Part shown: piece by piece, positions 26,684 through 34,948 of the stretch
Numbering within the stretch: position 1 is the stretch's first letter
How the letters are laid out: each line of letters opens with the position of its first letter
Source of the DNA: Lunatimonas lonarensis
Lineage (GTDB): Bacteria > Bacteroidota > Bacteroidia > Cytophagales > Cyclobacteriaceae
DNA: 64,000 bases
Assembly (NCBI RefSeq): GCF_000390185.1
Contig: NZ_AQHR01000073.1
Span: 1 to 64,000 of the forward strand
Direction: 5' to 3'
Notes under the pieces: generated by a model
The model's database searches: none
Told to the model about the DNA's origin: nothing
What the model saw: the letters and a program-made list of their open reading frames with translations, nothing else
Position numbers and translations under genes: made by a program

Positions 26684-27292
26684 TTACCTACTGCCCCAAA
26701 CGGGCAGACTTAGCTTATATTTGACAGCAACTAGCCGAATGACAATGATGGCGGTGATGGATAAAAGCAAGTTGATATCCCTCGATAGTCCATAATGGGA
26801 ACACACCAAATACAACACCGCACCTGCCAAACAAGCGGATGCATAGACTTCCTTACGAAACAGAATGGGAATCTCGTTGGTCAAGGTGTCACGGATCACG
26901 CCTCCCATTACCGCAGAAAACATCCCCATAATCGCTGCGACTTCTAAGCTAAATCCCAAACTTAGGGTTTTCTCCACTCCCAAAATGGTAAAGAATCCTA
27001 TTCCTAATGTATCAAACAAAAACAGGGTCTTCCTAAGCTTTGCCAAAAAACGGTAAAAAAGGAAAGTAAACAAAATGCCGGCAAAGATGGCATATAAAAA
27101 TGCAACGTTGCCAATCCAAACCAACGGATAAGCTCCCAAGAGCATATCCCGAAGGCTACCCCCGCCGATCGCTGTTACAAACGCCGTAAATCCGGCACCA
27201 AACCAGTCATGCCCCTTGTCCTGAATAGCCAACGCACCGGAAATCGCAAAGAAGAACACCCCTATCAACTCCAGGGCATATTGTAGATCCAT
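26684..27292 (-). CDS. TRIC-type (UPF0126) cation channel family protein
   Basis: A 202-residue membrane protein of seven predicted helices built as a tandem repeat. Each half carries the family signature: GGGSLRDMLLG in the first and MGGVIRDTLTNE in the second. Prokaryotic members are homotrimeric potassium-permeable channels related to animal TRIC proteins; physiological role in bacteria is unclear. The gene is transcribed alone, with a TATCTTTG box 22 bp upstream of its start. Confidence 0.9.
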   Translation of the reverse strand: MDLQYALELIGVFFFAISGALAIQDKGHDWFGAGFTAFVTAIGGGSLRDMLLGAYPLVWIGNVAFLYAIFAGILFTFLFYRFLAKLRKTLFLFDTLGIGFFTILGVEKTLSLGFSLEVAAIMGMFSAVMGGVIRDTLTNEIPILFRKEVYASACLAGAVLYLVCSHYGLSRDINLLLSITAIIVIRLVAVKYKLSLPVWGSR

Positions 27293-27313
27293 CGCTCAAT
27301 CGTTAACAGCGCA

Positions 27314-27321
27314 CAAAGATA
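27314..27321 (-). promoter_or_regulatory. Putative -7 box for the TRIC gene
   Basis: The complement of 27314-27321 is TATCTTTG, a perfect TAnnTTTG element 22 bp before the ATG. No clear TTG -33 element is found at the usual distance. Confidence 0.45.
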
Positions 27322-27379
27322 GTCTATTCGCGACCATTTCCCTTGGCTTACCAAGTAATTGACGCCTTTTACGTTGATC

Positions 27380-27997
27380 TCAACCCTTCCCTAAAAGGAA
27401 AACCCCCATCGAACGCTGACGATGGACCAACACAGATTTAGGGGACTCTAGGTACCTCAGGCCCCATCGCGTCATTAGCCGCTGCAGATGCATCTCGCTT
27501 AACACAAAACGTTCACTACCATCGGGTAGTCTAAACCTTCCATTTCCGAGCTCCTCGGCCAGACCAAGGATACCACCGGCATCTGTACAGGTACGCAGCC
27601 ACAGAAATCCACCTGGCTTCAACACCCTCATCATCTCCGACCACATTGCATCAAAATGGGCTTCGTCTCGAGCAAAATGTAAAACAGCACTCGAAATTAT
27701 GGCATCAAATGCCCCTTTGTGAAAAAAAAGCTCCTCCACTTTCCCCACCTGAAAGCGCAATACATCGTGGGCCGGATCCAAAGACCTTGCATGCATCCTC
27801 AACATCTGAATAGCTAGCGCATCCTGGTCGATGCCAAAAACCTGAAAACCCGAACGAATAAAAAAAGTAGCATTCCTTCCCTCTCCACAACCGGCATCCA
27901 GGATCTTCATCTGCCTTTCGAAGCGCCCCTTTAGGATTTGATCCAACAGGTAAATATCCAGATTACCAAAAAGATTGTTAAGCGCTTTAACCTCCAT
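27380..27997 (-). CDS. Class I SAM-dependent methyltransferase
   Basis: A 205-residue Rossmann-type methyltransferase. Motif I is ILDAGCGEGRN (residues 32-42), followed by the acidic end of strand two at VFGIDQDALAI and motif IV-like DAIISSAVLHFARD. The later segment MRVLKPGGFLWLR is the usual post-I pattern. The substrate is unknown; this type includes tellurite-resistance-like and small-molecule methyltransferases. It starts 15 nt after the stop of the BamA-like gene and is likely co-transcribed with it, though a functional link is not evident. Confidence 0.88.
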   Translation of the reverse strand: MEVKALNNLFGNLDIYLLDQILKGRFERQMKILDAGCGEGRNATFFIRSGFQVFGIDQDALAIQMLRMHARSLDPAHDVLRFQVGKVEELFFHKGAFDAIISSAVLHFARDEAHFDAMWSEMMRVLKPGGFLWLRTCTDAGGILGLAEELGNGRFRLPDGSERFVLSEMHLQRLMTRWGLRYLESPKSVLVHRQRSMGVFLLGKG

Positions 27998-28012
27998 AGC
28001 TAGTAACCGGGA

Positions 28013-29146
28013 TCACATCACCTCGTTGAGTCCAAAATAATAGGCCGTCTGATCACCAAATCCAAGATCAAAACGAATATTTAGTCCCTCATTATTCAAT
28101 TTGTAGCGTATGCCCATCCCTCCACCTGCCTTAAACGTGCGTACTCCAAAGCCCTCCAAGTCAGGACTCACTTGACCAACACTTCCAAAAAGCACCACTC
28201 CAAGATTTCTATATACGTTTATCCGATATTCGGACTGAAAAACAAGTGCATGGCGATCCCTGTATTTACCCTCAAAGAATCCCCTCATGCGATCGCTTCC
28301 CCCGATCATGGATACGTGCTGAAATGGCACCGAACCTGCCGTTAAACTTGCCCAAGCCTGTCCAACAAGCACCTGCTTGGGTGTTATTGAAAGGTATTTT
28401 CGAAAATCCAGCACCAAGTGGGCAAAGGAAAAATCACTGGTAAAAGCCGGCGAAAAAAGCATCAGTTGGGCCTGGTGAAAAACCCCTCTGGTAGGTTGAA
28501 AGATATTGTCGCGTGTATCGAAATTGACCACACCCCCCATACCGGAAACAAACTGCCCATTACTTCCTGCAATTGTCCCACTTTCCAATAAGCCCAGTGC
28601 CTCCGTCCGATAGATGTCCTCCCGGCGGATTTCAAAACGAGGCCCCATATAAAGTCCTTTGAGGATTTCGCGTTCATACATCAGGTGGAAGTGCACGTAT
28701 CTGCTTGCATAGTACTCCCCTGATGTTGGCGAACTACCAATTCCGTAAAACTTGAAAGGAAAATCGGCCATTTCTATCCGCGCATTCAAAAACCCCGTAT
28801 TTCCGGGTTGCCACAAACTCAATTCCGTTGAGAACAGAAGTTGCTGGTTTAGGGTATACAAAAACGTGATGGGCAAGGTAGATGGCCGGGTGTCTACACC
28901 CTGTTTAGGACGATAGCGGAAAACTTTGATGGCCCGCGCACCGACGCCTAAACTGGTCTCAGGAGAGTAGGTTAAGGCAGGAATGACTGCCCACGAATCT
29001 CCACTTACCGATTCGACGATCTTGTCTGCGGTATCAAACAATTGGCTGATCAGATTTCCCTGACCGATCTCTTCGTCAGGACTTTGGGCAAAGCCAACCG
29101 TCACAGCCATCCCCACCAACACAGACAACGCCCACAATCTTTTCAT
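28013..29146 (-). CDS. BamA/TamA-like (D15) outer-membrane barrel protein
   Basis: A signal peptide (1-20) is followed by about 350 residues of amphipathic beta strands ending in a family-type C-terminus (GLNIRFDLGFGDQTAYYFGL). The segment MIGGSDRMRGFFEGKYRDRH matches the loop-6 region (VRGF/Y motif, here RMRGFFEGKYRD) of Omp85 proteins. No POTRA domains are visible, so it resembles the short bacterial surface-antigen members rather than BamA itself. Likely an outer-membrane barrel of unknown role. It is the first gene of a pair with the methyltransferase and has a good promoter upstream. Confidence 0.82.
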   Translation of the reverse strand: MKRLWALSVLVGMAVTVGFAQSPDEEIGQGNLISQLFDTADKIVESVSGDSWAVIPALTYSPETSLGVGARAIKVFRYRPKQGVDTRPSTLPITFLYTLNQQLLFSTELSLWQPGNTGFLNARIEMADFPFKFYGIGSSPTSGEYYASRYVHFHLMYEREILKGLYMGPRFEIRREDIYRTEALGLLESGTIAGSNGQFVSGMGGVVNFDTRDNIFQPTRGVFHQAQLMLFSPAFTSDFSFAHLVLDFRKYLSITPKQVLVGQAWASLTAGSVPFQHVSMIGGSDRMRGFFEGKYRDRHALVFQSEYRINVYRNLGVVLFGSVGQVSPDLEGFGVRTFKAGGGMGIRYKLNNEGLNIRFDLGFGDQTAYYFGLNEVM

Positions 29147-29265
29147 GTGTCTATAATTGTTCTTTAGCGGTCACAACTTGTCCCGGTTTATCGGGATGGA
29201 ATCTCGCATGGTGGATTGTCCTCCCAGTGTGTGACGGCTGTGTCATGCTCGATTTCATCTGGCTG

Positions 29266-29298
29266 CAAAGATAAGATTTTGCCGGGATTAAAATTCAA
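29266..29298 (-). promoter_or_regulatory. Promoter of the BamA-like gene
   Basis: On the minus strand TTG (complement of 29296-29298), 22-nt spacer and TATCTTTG (complement of 29266-29273). The -33 element lies inside the 3' end of the TonB receptor gene. The 5' leader would be about 110 nt. Confidence 0.6.
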
Positions 29299-31693
29299 TA
29301 ATCAGGCCAACAGTTGGTAAAATTGATCCCGCCGTATCCCTGATACTCCTTAGAAGATAACGGTTTGGATCATTTGGATCGACTAAGGGCCGATCTTGTT
29401 CATCGCGTATCGCAATAAGACGGTTCGGTTGTTCAGCTTGAAAATTATAGGCGTTTTGAATATCAAAATACCAGTTCAAATTCCATTTATCAAAGAAATA
29501 CTTCTTATCGACCCGTAGATCCAATTGGTGAAAACTCTTCAGGCGTTCCGCATTAATTCGGTTAAAATCAAATAAACCCCGATTGAACAGATCCCAGTTT
29601 GACCGGAGGGAAGACGCGCTGATATCAAACGGGATGAATGGGGTACCCCCCAAAAACCTCCACCTGGCGCCTACTTCCCAGTCCCTCTTCAGCCGTTTGC
29701 CGGCGGTAAGGCTCACGATAAACCTATTGTCCCAGGAAGAGGGAACAAATCCGTCGGTATTTGGATTGGTGAATTCACTACGTACCAACGTCACGGCGGC
29801 TATTCCATAAAAATCATTAAACAGACGCTGCTGCGCCAAAAATTCCAACCCATAGGCGCGACCACGCGCATCGGACGTTACTTCCTCATTTCCAATAACG
29901 CCAAAATCTGCCCCCAAATTAGCCAACGCCACGCCGTTTGCCACGGACGTGGGGTAGTTGCCGTATAACTTATAAAACCCTTCGATGGTAAACCTTCTGT
30001 TTTTTTCTGGACGCTGAATTTCGATCCCGGAGATAAAATGCGTTGAGCGGATAAACTTCACGTTATTTTCCTGGTTTACCAGTGCGCCGGAGTTGTCCCT
30101 AAAACCTAACACCGTGTATGGAGGACGCTGATAGTACACCCCTGCATTTGCCGTCCAAAACAACCGTTCCGTAAGCTGATAACTGACAGAAGCACGTGGG
30201 CTCATTTGGTTTAAGGGATTACTCGCGCTTCGCCCAAAATCACTTCCGTCCATTCTTACTCCGCCGGACAACAACAATCTTTCGCCAGCAAATTTCTTGC
30301 TTCCCTGCACAAAGGCTCCGTAAGAATGAAATAGGGCGATATCGTTGATGTCCAAGGGTGCGCCCAATATGCGTTCGACCGTACGATCAAAATTGTCGAT
30401 CAGGTAACGGCTATATTCATAATTAACGCCATACTTCAACGTGTATCCCTTGCCAAAAATGTTGTTTTCCGCTCTAAATTTATTCTCGCTTTCCTGTGAC
30501 CTATAGTCAAAGATCAAATTCTGGGGGTTGGATTCATCGTTGTTTTGGTACTTAAAGGCCCGGTTGTCGAGCATATTTCTACTCAAAACGTAAGTCCAGA
30601 AGCCGTTGGACCGAAAACGCTTCAGCTTCACACCGGTAGCATAGTTCCATTGCGACTGTATGGGAAGCGTATTCAGCAAAAACAAGCGGTTGTCCCTTTC
30701 CTCTTCGTTTTCCTCTCCCGGGAGGTCAAAGTTTAATGCAAACTGATCTATGGCACCGACGCCTAGGAAAGTGAGTTCGGTTCTGTCGTTGATACGTGTT
30801 TTGGTCTTAAGCGTAAAATCGTGAAAAGTAGGCAAAAACGGAAGTCCCAAAAGACGGAAAAGCCCCTGCAAATAGGATCGACGGGCTGATAGGATATAGC
30901 TAGTTTTCTCACCAAGCGGGCCCTCATTGGAAAGCGTAAGCTCCGAAGCTCCCACGGTAAGCTGGGTAAACATCTTGTCGCGCCTGCCATCCTTCAACTC
31001 AAACTCAAAAAAGGAGCTAAGCGAATTCATCCGATTTGCCGGAAAAGCGCCACTGATCACATCCACATTTTTGATGAGATTCACATTCAATATCCCCAAT
31101 GGGCCTCCTGAAGATCCTTGGGTAGCAAAGTGGTTGATAACAGGTACCTCGATCTCATCAATAAAAAACTTGTTTTCGTTCGGCGCACCTCCGCGGATAA
31201 TAATATCGTTTCTGAAACTTGCGGTACTCGCTACCCCGGGAAGCGCTTGGATAACGCGACTTATGTCCCTGTTACCTCCGGGATATCGCTCTATCTCATT
31301 GGTATTTAACTTCCTGGACGAGATGGGAGTATCCTCAGACCTGGAAAATTCCGAAGTGATAACTACCTCATCCAAGTCAGATGCGTCTTCCTCCAGTGCC
31401 AAGTCCAGCTGAACCGCCCTGGCCCGGGTTATCTGAACTTCGAAAACCGTGGTCGGTCTAAACCCGATAAAAGAAGCCCTGATATTGTAAAGGCCTGGAG
31501 GGATATCGGCTATTTTATAATTTCCATTTTCGTCCGAAATCGTACCCATATCAGCGCCTTGCACCACGATATTGGCAAACGGTATGGGCTGATTGTTCAC
31601 CGGATTAAAAACCCGCCCTTGCAGACTCACTTGCTGCCCCAAAACGGATAAAAAGCTTACCAAAAGAAACGAAATAGTCAGAAAGTATCTCAT
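29288..31693 (-). CDS. TonB-dependent receptor with carboxypeptidase-regulatory-like domain
   Basis: An 801-residue outer-membrane transporter. Signal peptide 1-19; residues 22-105 form the CarboxypepD_reg-like domain (GRVFNPVNNQPIPFANIVVQ, GNYKIADIPPGLYNIRASFI); the plug spans about 115-230 (GNRDISRVIQALPGVASTAS, RGGAPNENKFFIDEIEV); the rest is a 22-strand-type barrel ending in an aromatic/acidic strand (PTVGLIIEF). No SusD partner follows, so it is not a classical polysaccharide-utilisation pair; siderophores, peptides or cofactors are possible. No riboswitch was seen in the 94-bp upstream gap. Monocistronic. Confidence 0.92.
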   Translation of the reverse strand: MRYFLTISFLLVSFLSVLGQQVSLQGRVFNPVNNQPIPFANIVVQGADMGTISDENGNYKIADIPPGLYNIRASFIGFRPTTVFEVQITRARAVQLDLALEEDASDLDEVVITSEFSRSEDTPISSRKLNTNEIERYPGGNRDISRVIQALPGVASTASFRNDIIIRGGAPNENKFFIDEIEVPVINHFATQGSSGGPLGILNVNLIKNVDVISGAFPANRMNSLSSFFEFELKDGRRDKMFTQLTVGASELTLSNEGPLGEKTSYILSARRSYLQGLFRLLGLPFLPTFHDFTLKTKTRINDRTELTFLGVGAIDQFALNFDLPGEENEEERDNRLFLLNTLPIQSQWNYATGVKLKRFRSNGFWTYVLSRNMLDNRAFKYQNNDESNPQNLIFDYRSQESENKFRAENNIFGKGYTLKYGVNYEYSRYLIDNFDRTVERILGAPLDINDIALFHSYGAFVQGSKKFAGERLLLSGGVRMDGSDFGRSASNPLNQMSPRASVSYQLTERLFWTANAGVYYQRPPYTVLGFRDNSGALVNQENNVKFIRSTHFISGIEIQRPEKNRRFTIEGFYKLYGNYPTSVANGVALANLGADFGVIGNEEVTSDARGRAYGLEFLAQQRLFNDFYGIAAVTLVRSEFTNPNTDGFVPSSWDNRFIVSLTAGKRLKRDWEVGARWRFLGGTPFIPFDISASSLRSNWDLFNRGLFDFNRINAERLKSFHQLDLRVDKKYFFDKWNLNWYFDIQNAYNFQAEQPNRLIAIRDEQDRPLVDPNDPNRYLLRSIRDTAGSILPTVGLIIEF

Positions 31694-31787
31694 ATCGATT
31701 TTTAAAATGACAATTACTTAAATCGTTAATCACGGAAAAGGTTTGTAAGCAAACGGAAAAAATTTAAGTATTTTCGGTACACTCTTG

Positions 31788-32525
31788 TCAACTGGCTTCT
31801 TTTACTCTCCATAACCGCCACCACGGGGTGCCCGGAGAATCGTGGTGCTCGAAGTGGTACCCAAAAAAGTAACAACTCAGGAAAGCCCATACATGATTGA
31901 GGCGCTGAGACCCGGCATGGTGTTTATTGGAGTGCTCTCCTTTATGCGGCAGGTAGGTGCCAAAATAAAAAAGCTGGAAGGTGGACAGCACAGCCGGTAA
32001 CATCCAAAAGAATATCAGATTCTCAGTGGGAAAGACAAGTTTTAGCAAATTAAAGGTTACCGCCATCAAGAAGATTTGCCAGCCGTTTACATACGCGGTG
32101 ATAAAACTAAGGTACCAAGGGAAAAACCGATGGGAAGCATGATAGTCCGGATCTTGGTCTGTCGCCACAAACCTGTGATGCATGTGGTGTTTGGGGTACA
32201 GCCTACTGTAAAAGTTATAGGAAAACAATATCGCACAAAACCAACCCAAGGCATTATTTATAGCCTTGTTGCGCGAAACAACGCCATGCATGGCATCGTG
32301 CGCAGTGATGAACAAGCCGGTATACAAATGGGTCTGGATGAGCATTCCCAACAAAAAAAGAGGATGCCGGTAATCCAAATCCCACGTAAGCAGGAGAGCT
32401 AAGGCTAGGAACCAAAGAATTATGATTGAGATGGCAATGAGGGACCCCTTGGGGTCTATGCTTTTACTTCCCATGGGCAATGAAACGGATTCACTTGGAA
32501 GGAACGAATCCCGCTGCAAATTCAT
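31788..32525 (-). CDS. crtW: Beta-carotene 4-ketolase
   Basis: CrtW adds 4-keto groups to carotenoid beta-ionone rings using a membrane-bound diiron centre. The histidine clusters are all present: HDAMH (76-80), HHMHH (113-117), HSNKHH (198-203) and HFEHH (224-228). The stretches STFQLFYFGTYLPHKGEH and SPGTPWWRL are diagnostic for CrtW against hydroxylase CrtZ. It is the last gene of the carotenoid operon; its ATG directly abuts the ispH stop (TGAATG). No crtZ is in this window, so products here would be keto- but not hydroxylated on the ring unless crtZ lies elsewhere. Confidence 0.92.
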   Translation of the reverse strand: MNLQRDSFLPSESVSLPMGSKSIDPKGSLIAISIIILWFLALALLLTWDLDYRHPLFLLGMLIQTHLYTGLFITAHDAMHGVVSRNKAINNALGWFCAILFSYNFYSRLYPKHHMHHRFVATDQDPDYHASHRFFPWYLSFITAYVNGWQIFLMAVTFNLLKLVFPTENLIFFWMLPAVLSTFQLFYFGTYLPHKGEHSNKHHAGSQRLNHVWAFLSCYFFGYHFEHHDSPGTPWWRLWRVKEAS

Positions 32526-33371
32526 TCAAAATTTCACTATCTTTTCTTTCACCTGCTCCATTAGCCACATTGGCGTGGAGGTAGCTCCGCAGACCCCTAC
32601 GGTTTGGTTCGGTGAAAACCAATCAGCGCTTACTTCCTCTGGGTTGGAAACAAAATAGGTGTTGGGGTTACGCTCCTTGCAGACATTGTACAATACCTTT
32701 CCATTTGAAGACTTTGTACCACTGACAAATACGATGTGATCAAATTTGGAGGCAAAATCACGTAGCTCCTTGTCTCTATTGGAAACCTGTCTACAAATGG
32801 TATCGTTCGTGTTTATCGAAATGCCGTTGTCCTTCAATATTTGGTTGATTTCGTAAAATTTATCTGTACTCTTGGTAGTTTGGCTGTACAGGGTTATGTT
32901 TTTGGGGAGATTTGGGATATCCAACTCGCTGATATCCTGAAAAACAACCGCTTTATTTCCGGTCTGACCCAAAAGGCCGATCACCTCTGCATGGCCGTGT
33001 TTGCCATAAATATAGATGGTCTCGTCCTTGTCGTAGGAGTTTTTGATTCGGTTTTGTAGTTTCAATACGACAGGGCAACTGGCATCTATCAATGTCAGGT
33101 TGTTCTCTATTGCCAATTGATAGGTGGACGGAGGCTCTCCGTGTGCCCGTATCAGCACCTTTTCATTTTGGAGCCCTTTCAGAGCTTCGTGGTCTATTAT
33201 CACCAACCCCTTTTCGGTCAACCGCCTAACCTCCTCGTCATTGTGCACGATATCCCCCAGGCAATACAAGTACCCTTCCGAGTCGAGGATTTCTTCCGCC
33301 ATTTCTATGGCATATACGACACCAAAGCAAAAGCCAGAATGCTGATCGATATGTACTTGAAGGTTCAACAT
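32526..33371 (-). CDS. ispH: 4-hydroxy-3-methylbut-2-enyl diphosphate reductase
   Basis: IspH makes isopentenyl and dimethylallyl diphosphate in the last step of the methylerythritol phosphate pathway, using a 4Fe-4S cluster. The three cluster ligands are visible: Cys15 (HSGFCFGV), Cys99 (DASCPVV) and Cys193 (NDTICRQVSNRD). His43 (DIVHN), His77 (RAHGEPP) and the HGHAEV segment are also conserved. At 281 residues it is full length. It lies between crtYcd and crtW with gaps of 3 and 0 nt, so precursor supply is built into the carotenoid operon. Whether it is the only ispH in the genome cannot be told here. Confidence 0.96.
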   Translation of the reverse strand: MLNLQVHIDQHSGFCFGVVYAIEMAEEILDSEGYLYCLGDIVHNDEEVRRLTEKGLVIIDHEALKGLQNEKVLIRAHGEPPSTYQLAIENNLTLIDASCPVVLKLQNRIKNSYDKDETIYIYGKHGHAEVIGLLGQTGNKAVVFQDISELDIPNLPKNITLYSQTTKSTDKFYEINQILKDNGISINTNDTICRQVSNRDKELRDFASKFDHIVFVSGTKSSNGKVLYNVCKERNPNTYFVSNPEEVSADWFSPNQTVGVCGATSTPMWLMEQVKEKIVKF

Positions 33372-33374
33372 AGC

Positions 33375-34094
33375 CTAATAACCGTTGCCTTTTTGAAATG
33401 TTTTCCGTTCTTTGATCTTTTCGTAAATCGTCACTACCATAAGAAGCATCCCCAGATTATATACGGCATCTTCTATTGGAATGGTTCCCAATCGTATGCC
33501 CAAATTTTCCTCATCATTGTACCACACAATCGGCTCCTCTATCCATGAGCCGGTTAACACGCCATTGACAAAGAAGAATGGGATAAACGAAACAAGGTAG
33601 GCCAGAAAAAACCTTCCGAAATGTTTATCTTTAAAGATAAACAAATGTACCGCAAGCACCAGGGACGTGAATAAGAAATTAATGCCTGTATACAACTTAT
33701 CGAAATGATAAATCCCAAGGGTAAGGAGTACGCCAATCAACAAATACATTATCTTGACCGATAGCGGTTTAAATAGATCCTTTTTTACAAAATAGATCAG
33801 TACCTCGTAAATGAACACGCAGGCATAGGGCACAATCAGGAAGAAAAGCCATTCCTCCAACGGCAGCTCCAAAAAAAACACCCCGATAAGGTACTTCTCA
33901 TTAAATCCCCATACCCCTTGGACGGTAAACCAGTGGTCCCAAACGATAAAAACGAAGGCCATCGATAAAATGGCTGGAAAAAGGGCGTAGGCCTTCTTTG
34001 CATAACTGATTCGGTGTTCGAAGGACTGAGCCAACGGATAGGATAGGGTAAATACCATCAACCCCAAGTAATAATAATTCTCCATTCCTTCCAT
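33375..34094 (-). CDS. crtYcd: Lycopene cyclase, CrtYcd type
   Basis: A 239-residue integral membrane protein with about seven helices in two related halves, the fused c+d form of the heterodimeric bacterial/fungal-type lycopene cyclase. The first half has LELPLEEWLFFLIVP with the conserved acidic pair, the second has LGTIPIEDAVYNLGMLLMVV. It closes one or both ends of lycopene to beta rings. Its ATG shares one base with the crtB stop (TAATG); a second ATG three codons in is also possible. Context between crtB and ispH/crtW supports the assignment. Whether it is mono- or bicyclising is not readable from sequence. Confidence 0.9.
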   Translation of the reverse strand: MEGMENYYYLGLMVFTLSYPLAQSFEHRISYAKKAYALFPAILSMAFVFIVWDHWFTVQGVWGFNEKYLIGVFFLELPLEEWLFFLIVPYACVFIYEVLIYFVKKDLFKPLSVKIMYLLIGVLLTLGIYHFDKLYTGINFLFTSLVLAVHLFIFKDKHFGRFFLAYLVSFIPFFFVNGVLTGSWIEEPIVWYNDEENLGIRLGTIPIEDAVYNLGMLLMVVTIYEKIKERKTFQKGNGY

Positions 34095-34939
34095 TAACTA
34101 AATCCCAACTTAGAACCAAAGTAGGTAGCCAGCAGCAAAGATGCTTTTCGCGCATTCGGGATCCTGATTCGCTGCTGCGTAATAATTTCGGGAGTGGTGT
34201 TTTTAATCTTACAGAATAGTTTGAGGTAATACAGGTAGGCGACTTTCACACCGAGCTTTGCGCCTTTTGGAAGCTGCTCTATGCCGATCAGAGCCTCGTC
34301 AAAATCACGCTGTATATCCTCCTCTATTTCTCTTTTTACCGATTGGTCAAAAGAGAGAAAATCAACACCTGGAAAATAAACCCTGCCCCGCTCTTCGAAA
34401 TCACTTTTAATGTCCCGTAAGAAATTTACCTTCTGAAAGGCAGCTCCTAGCCTACAGGCGTATCCCTTTAATCGGTCGTAAGAATCTCCGTCTCCCTCAC
34501 AAAAAACCTTAAGACACATCAGGCCCACTACCTCTGCGGACCCATAAATGTACTCTTGGTATTTTTCATCGTTATATTTTGTGAAATCCAAATCCATCTC
34601 CATGCTATGAAGAAACGCATCAATCAACTCCCGATCGATCCCATACCCATTTACTACCACCTGAAATGCGTGAAGTACCGGGTTTAAACTGATCTTGTCG
34701 TCAATCGCCTGGTACGTATCTGCCCTAAAACGATCCAAAAGTGATTTTTTATCAAAGCCATGGAAGGTATCCACTATTTCATCTGCATAGCGGACAAAAC
34801 CATAAATCCCATAAATCGAACGATGGAATTTTTTATCGAGCGTTCTGATTCCAAGCGAAAATGAAGTGCTATACCTCTGAGTGATCAGTTTGCTGCACTC
34901 AAACGTCGTATCTTCAAACAGCTGCTGGGAAGTAGTCAT
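34094..34939 (-). CDS. crtB: Phytoene synthase
   Basis: CrtB condenses two geranylgeranyl diphosphates head to head into phytoene, the first committed carotenoid step. Both magnesium-binding Asp motifs are visible: YADEIVDTF (Asp53, Asp57) and FLRDIKSDFEERGRVYFP (Asp176, Asp180). Length of 281 residues is normal. Starts 9 nt after the crtI stop and overlaps the cyclase gene by one base, so translation is probably coupled along the operon. Confidence 0.96.
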   Translation of the reverse strand: MTTSQQLFEDTTFECSKLITQRYSTSFSLGIRTLDKKFHRSIYGIYGFVRYADEIVDTFHGFDKKSLLDRFRADTYQAIDDKISLNPVLHAFQVVVNGYGIDRELIDAFLHSMEMDLDFTKYNDEKYQEYIYGSAEVVGLMCLKVFCEGDGDSYDRLKGYACRLGAAFQKVNFLRDIKSDFEERGRVYFPGVDFLSFDQSVKREIEEDIQRDFDEALIGIEQLPKGAKLGVKVAYLYYLKLFCKIKNTTPEIITQQRIRIPNARKASLLLATYFGSKLGFS

Positions 34940-34948
34940 AGGGTGAAT

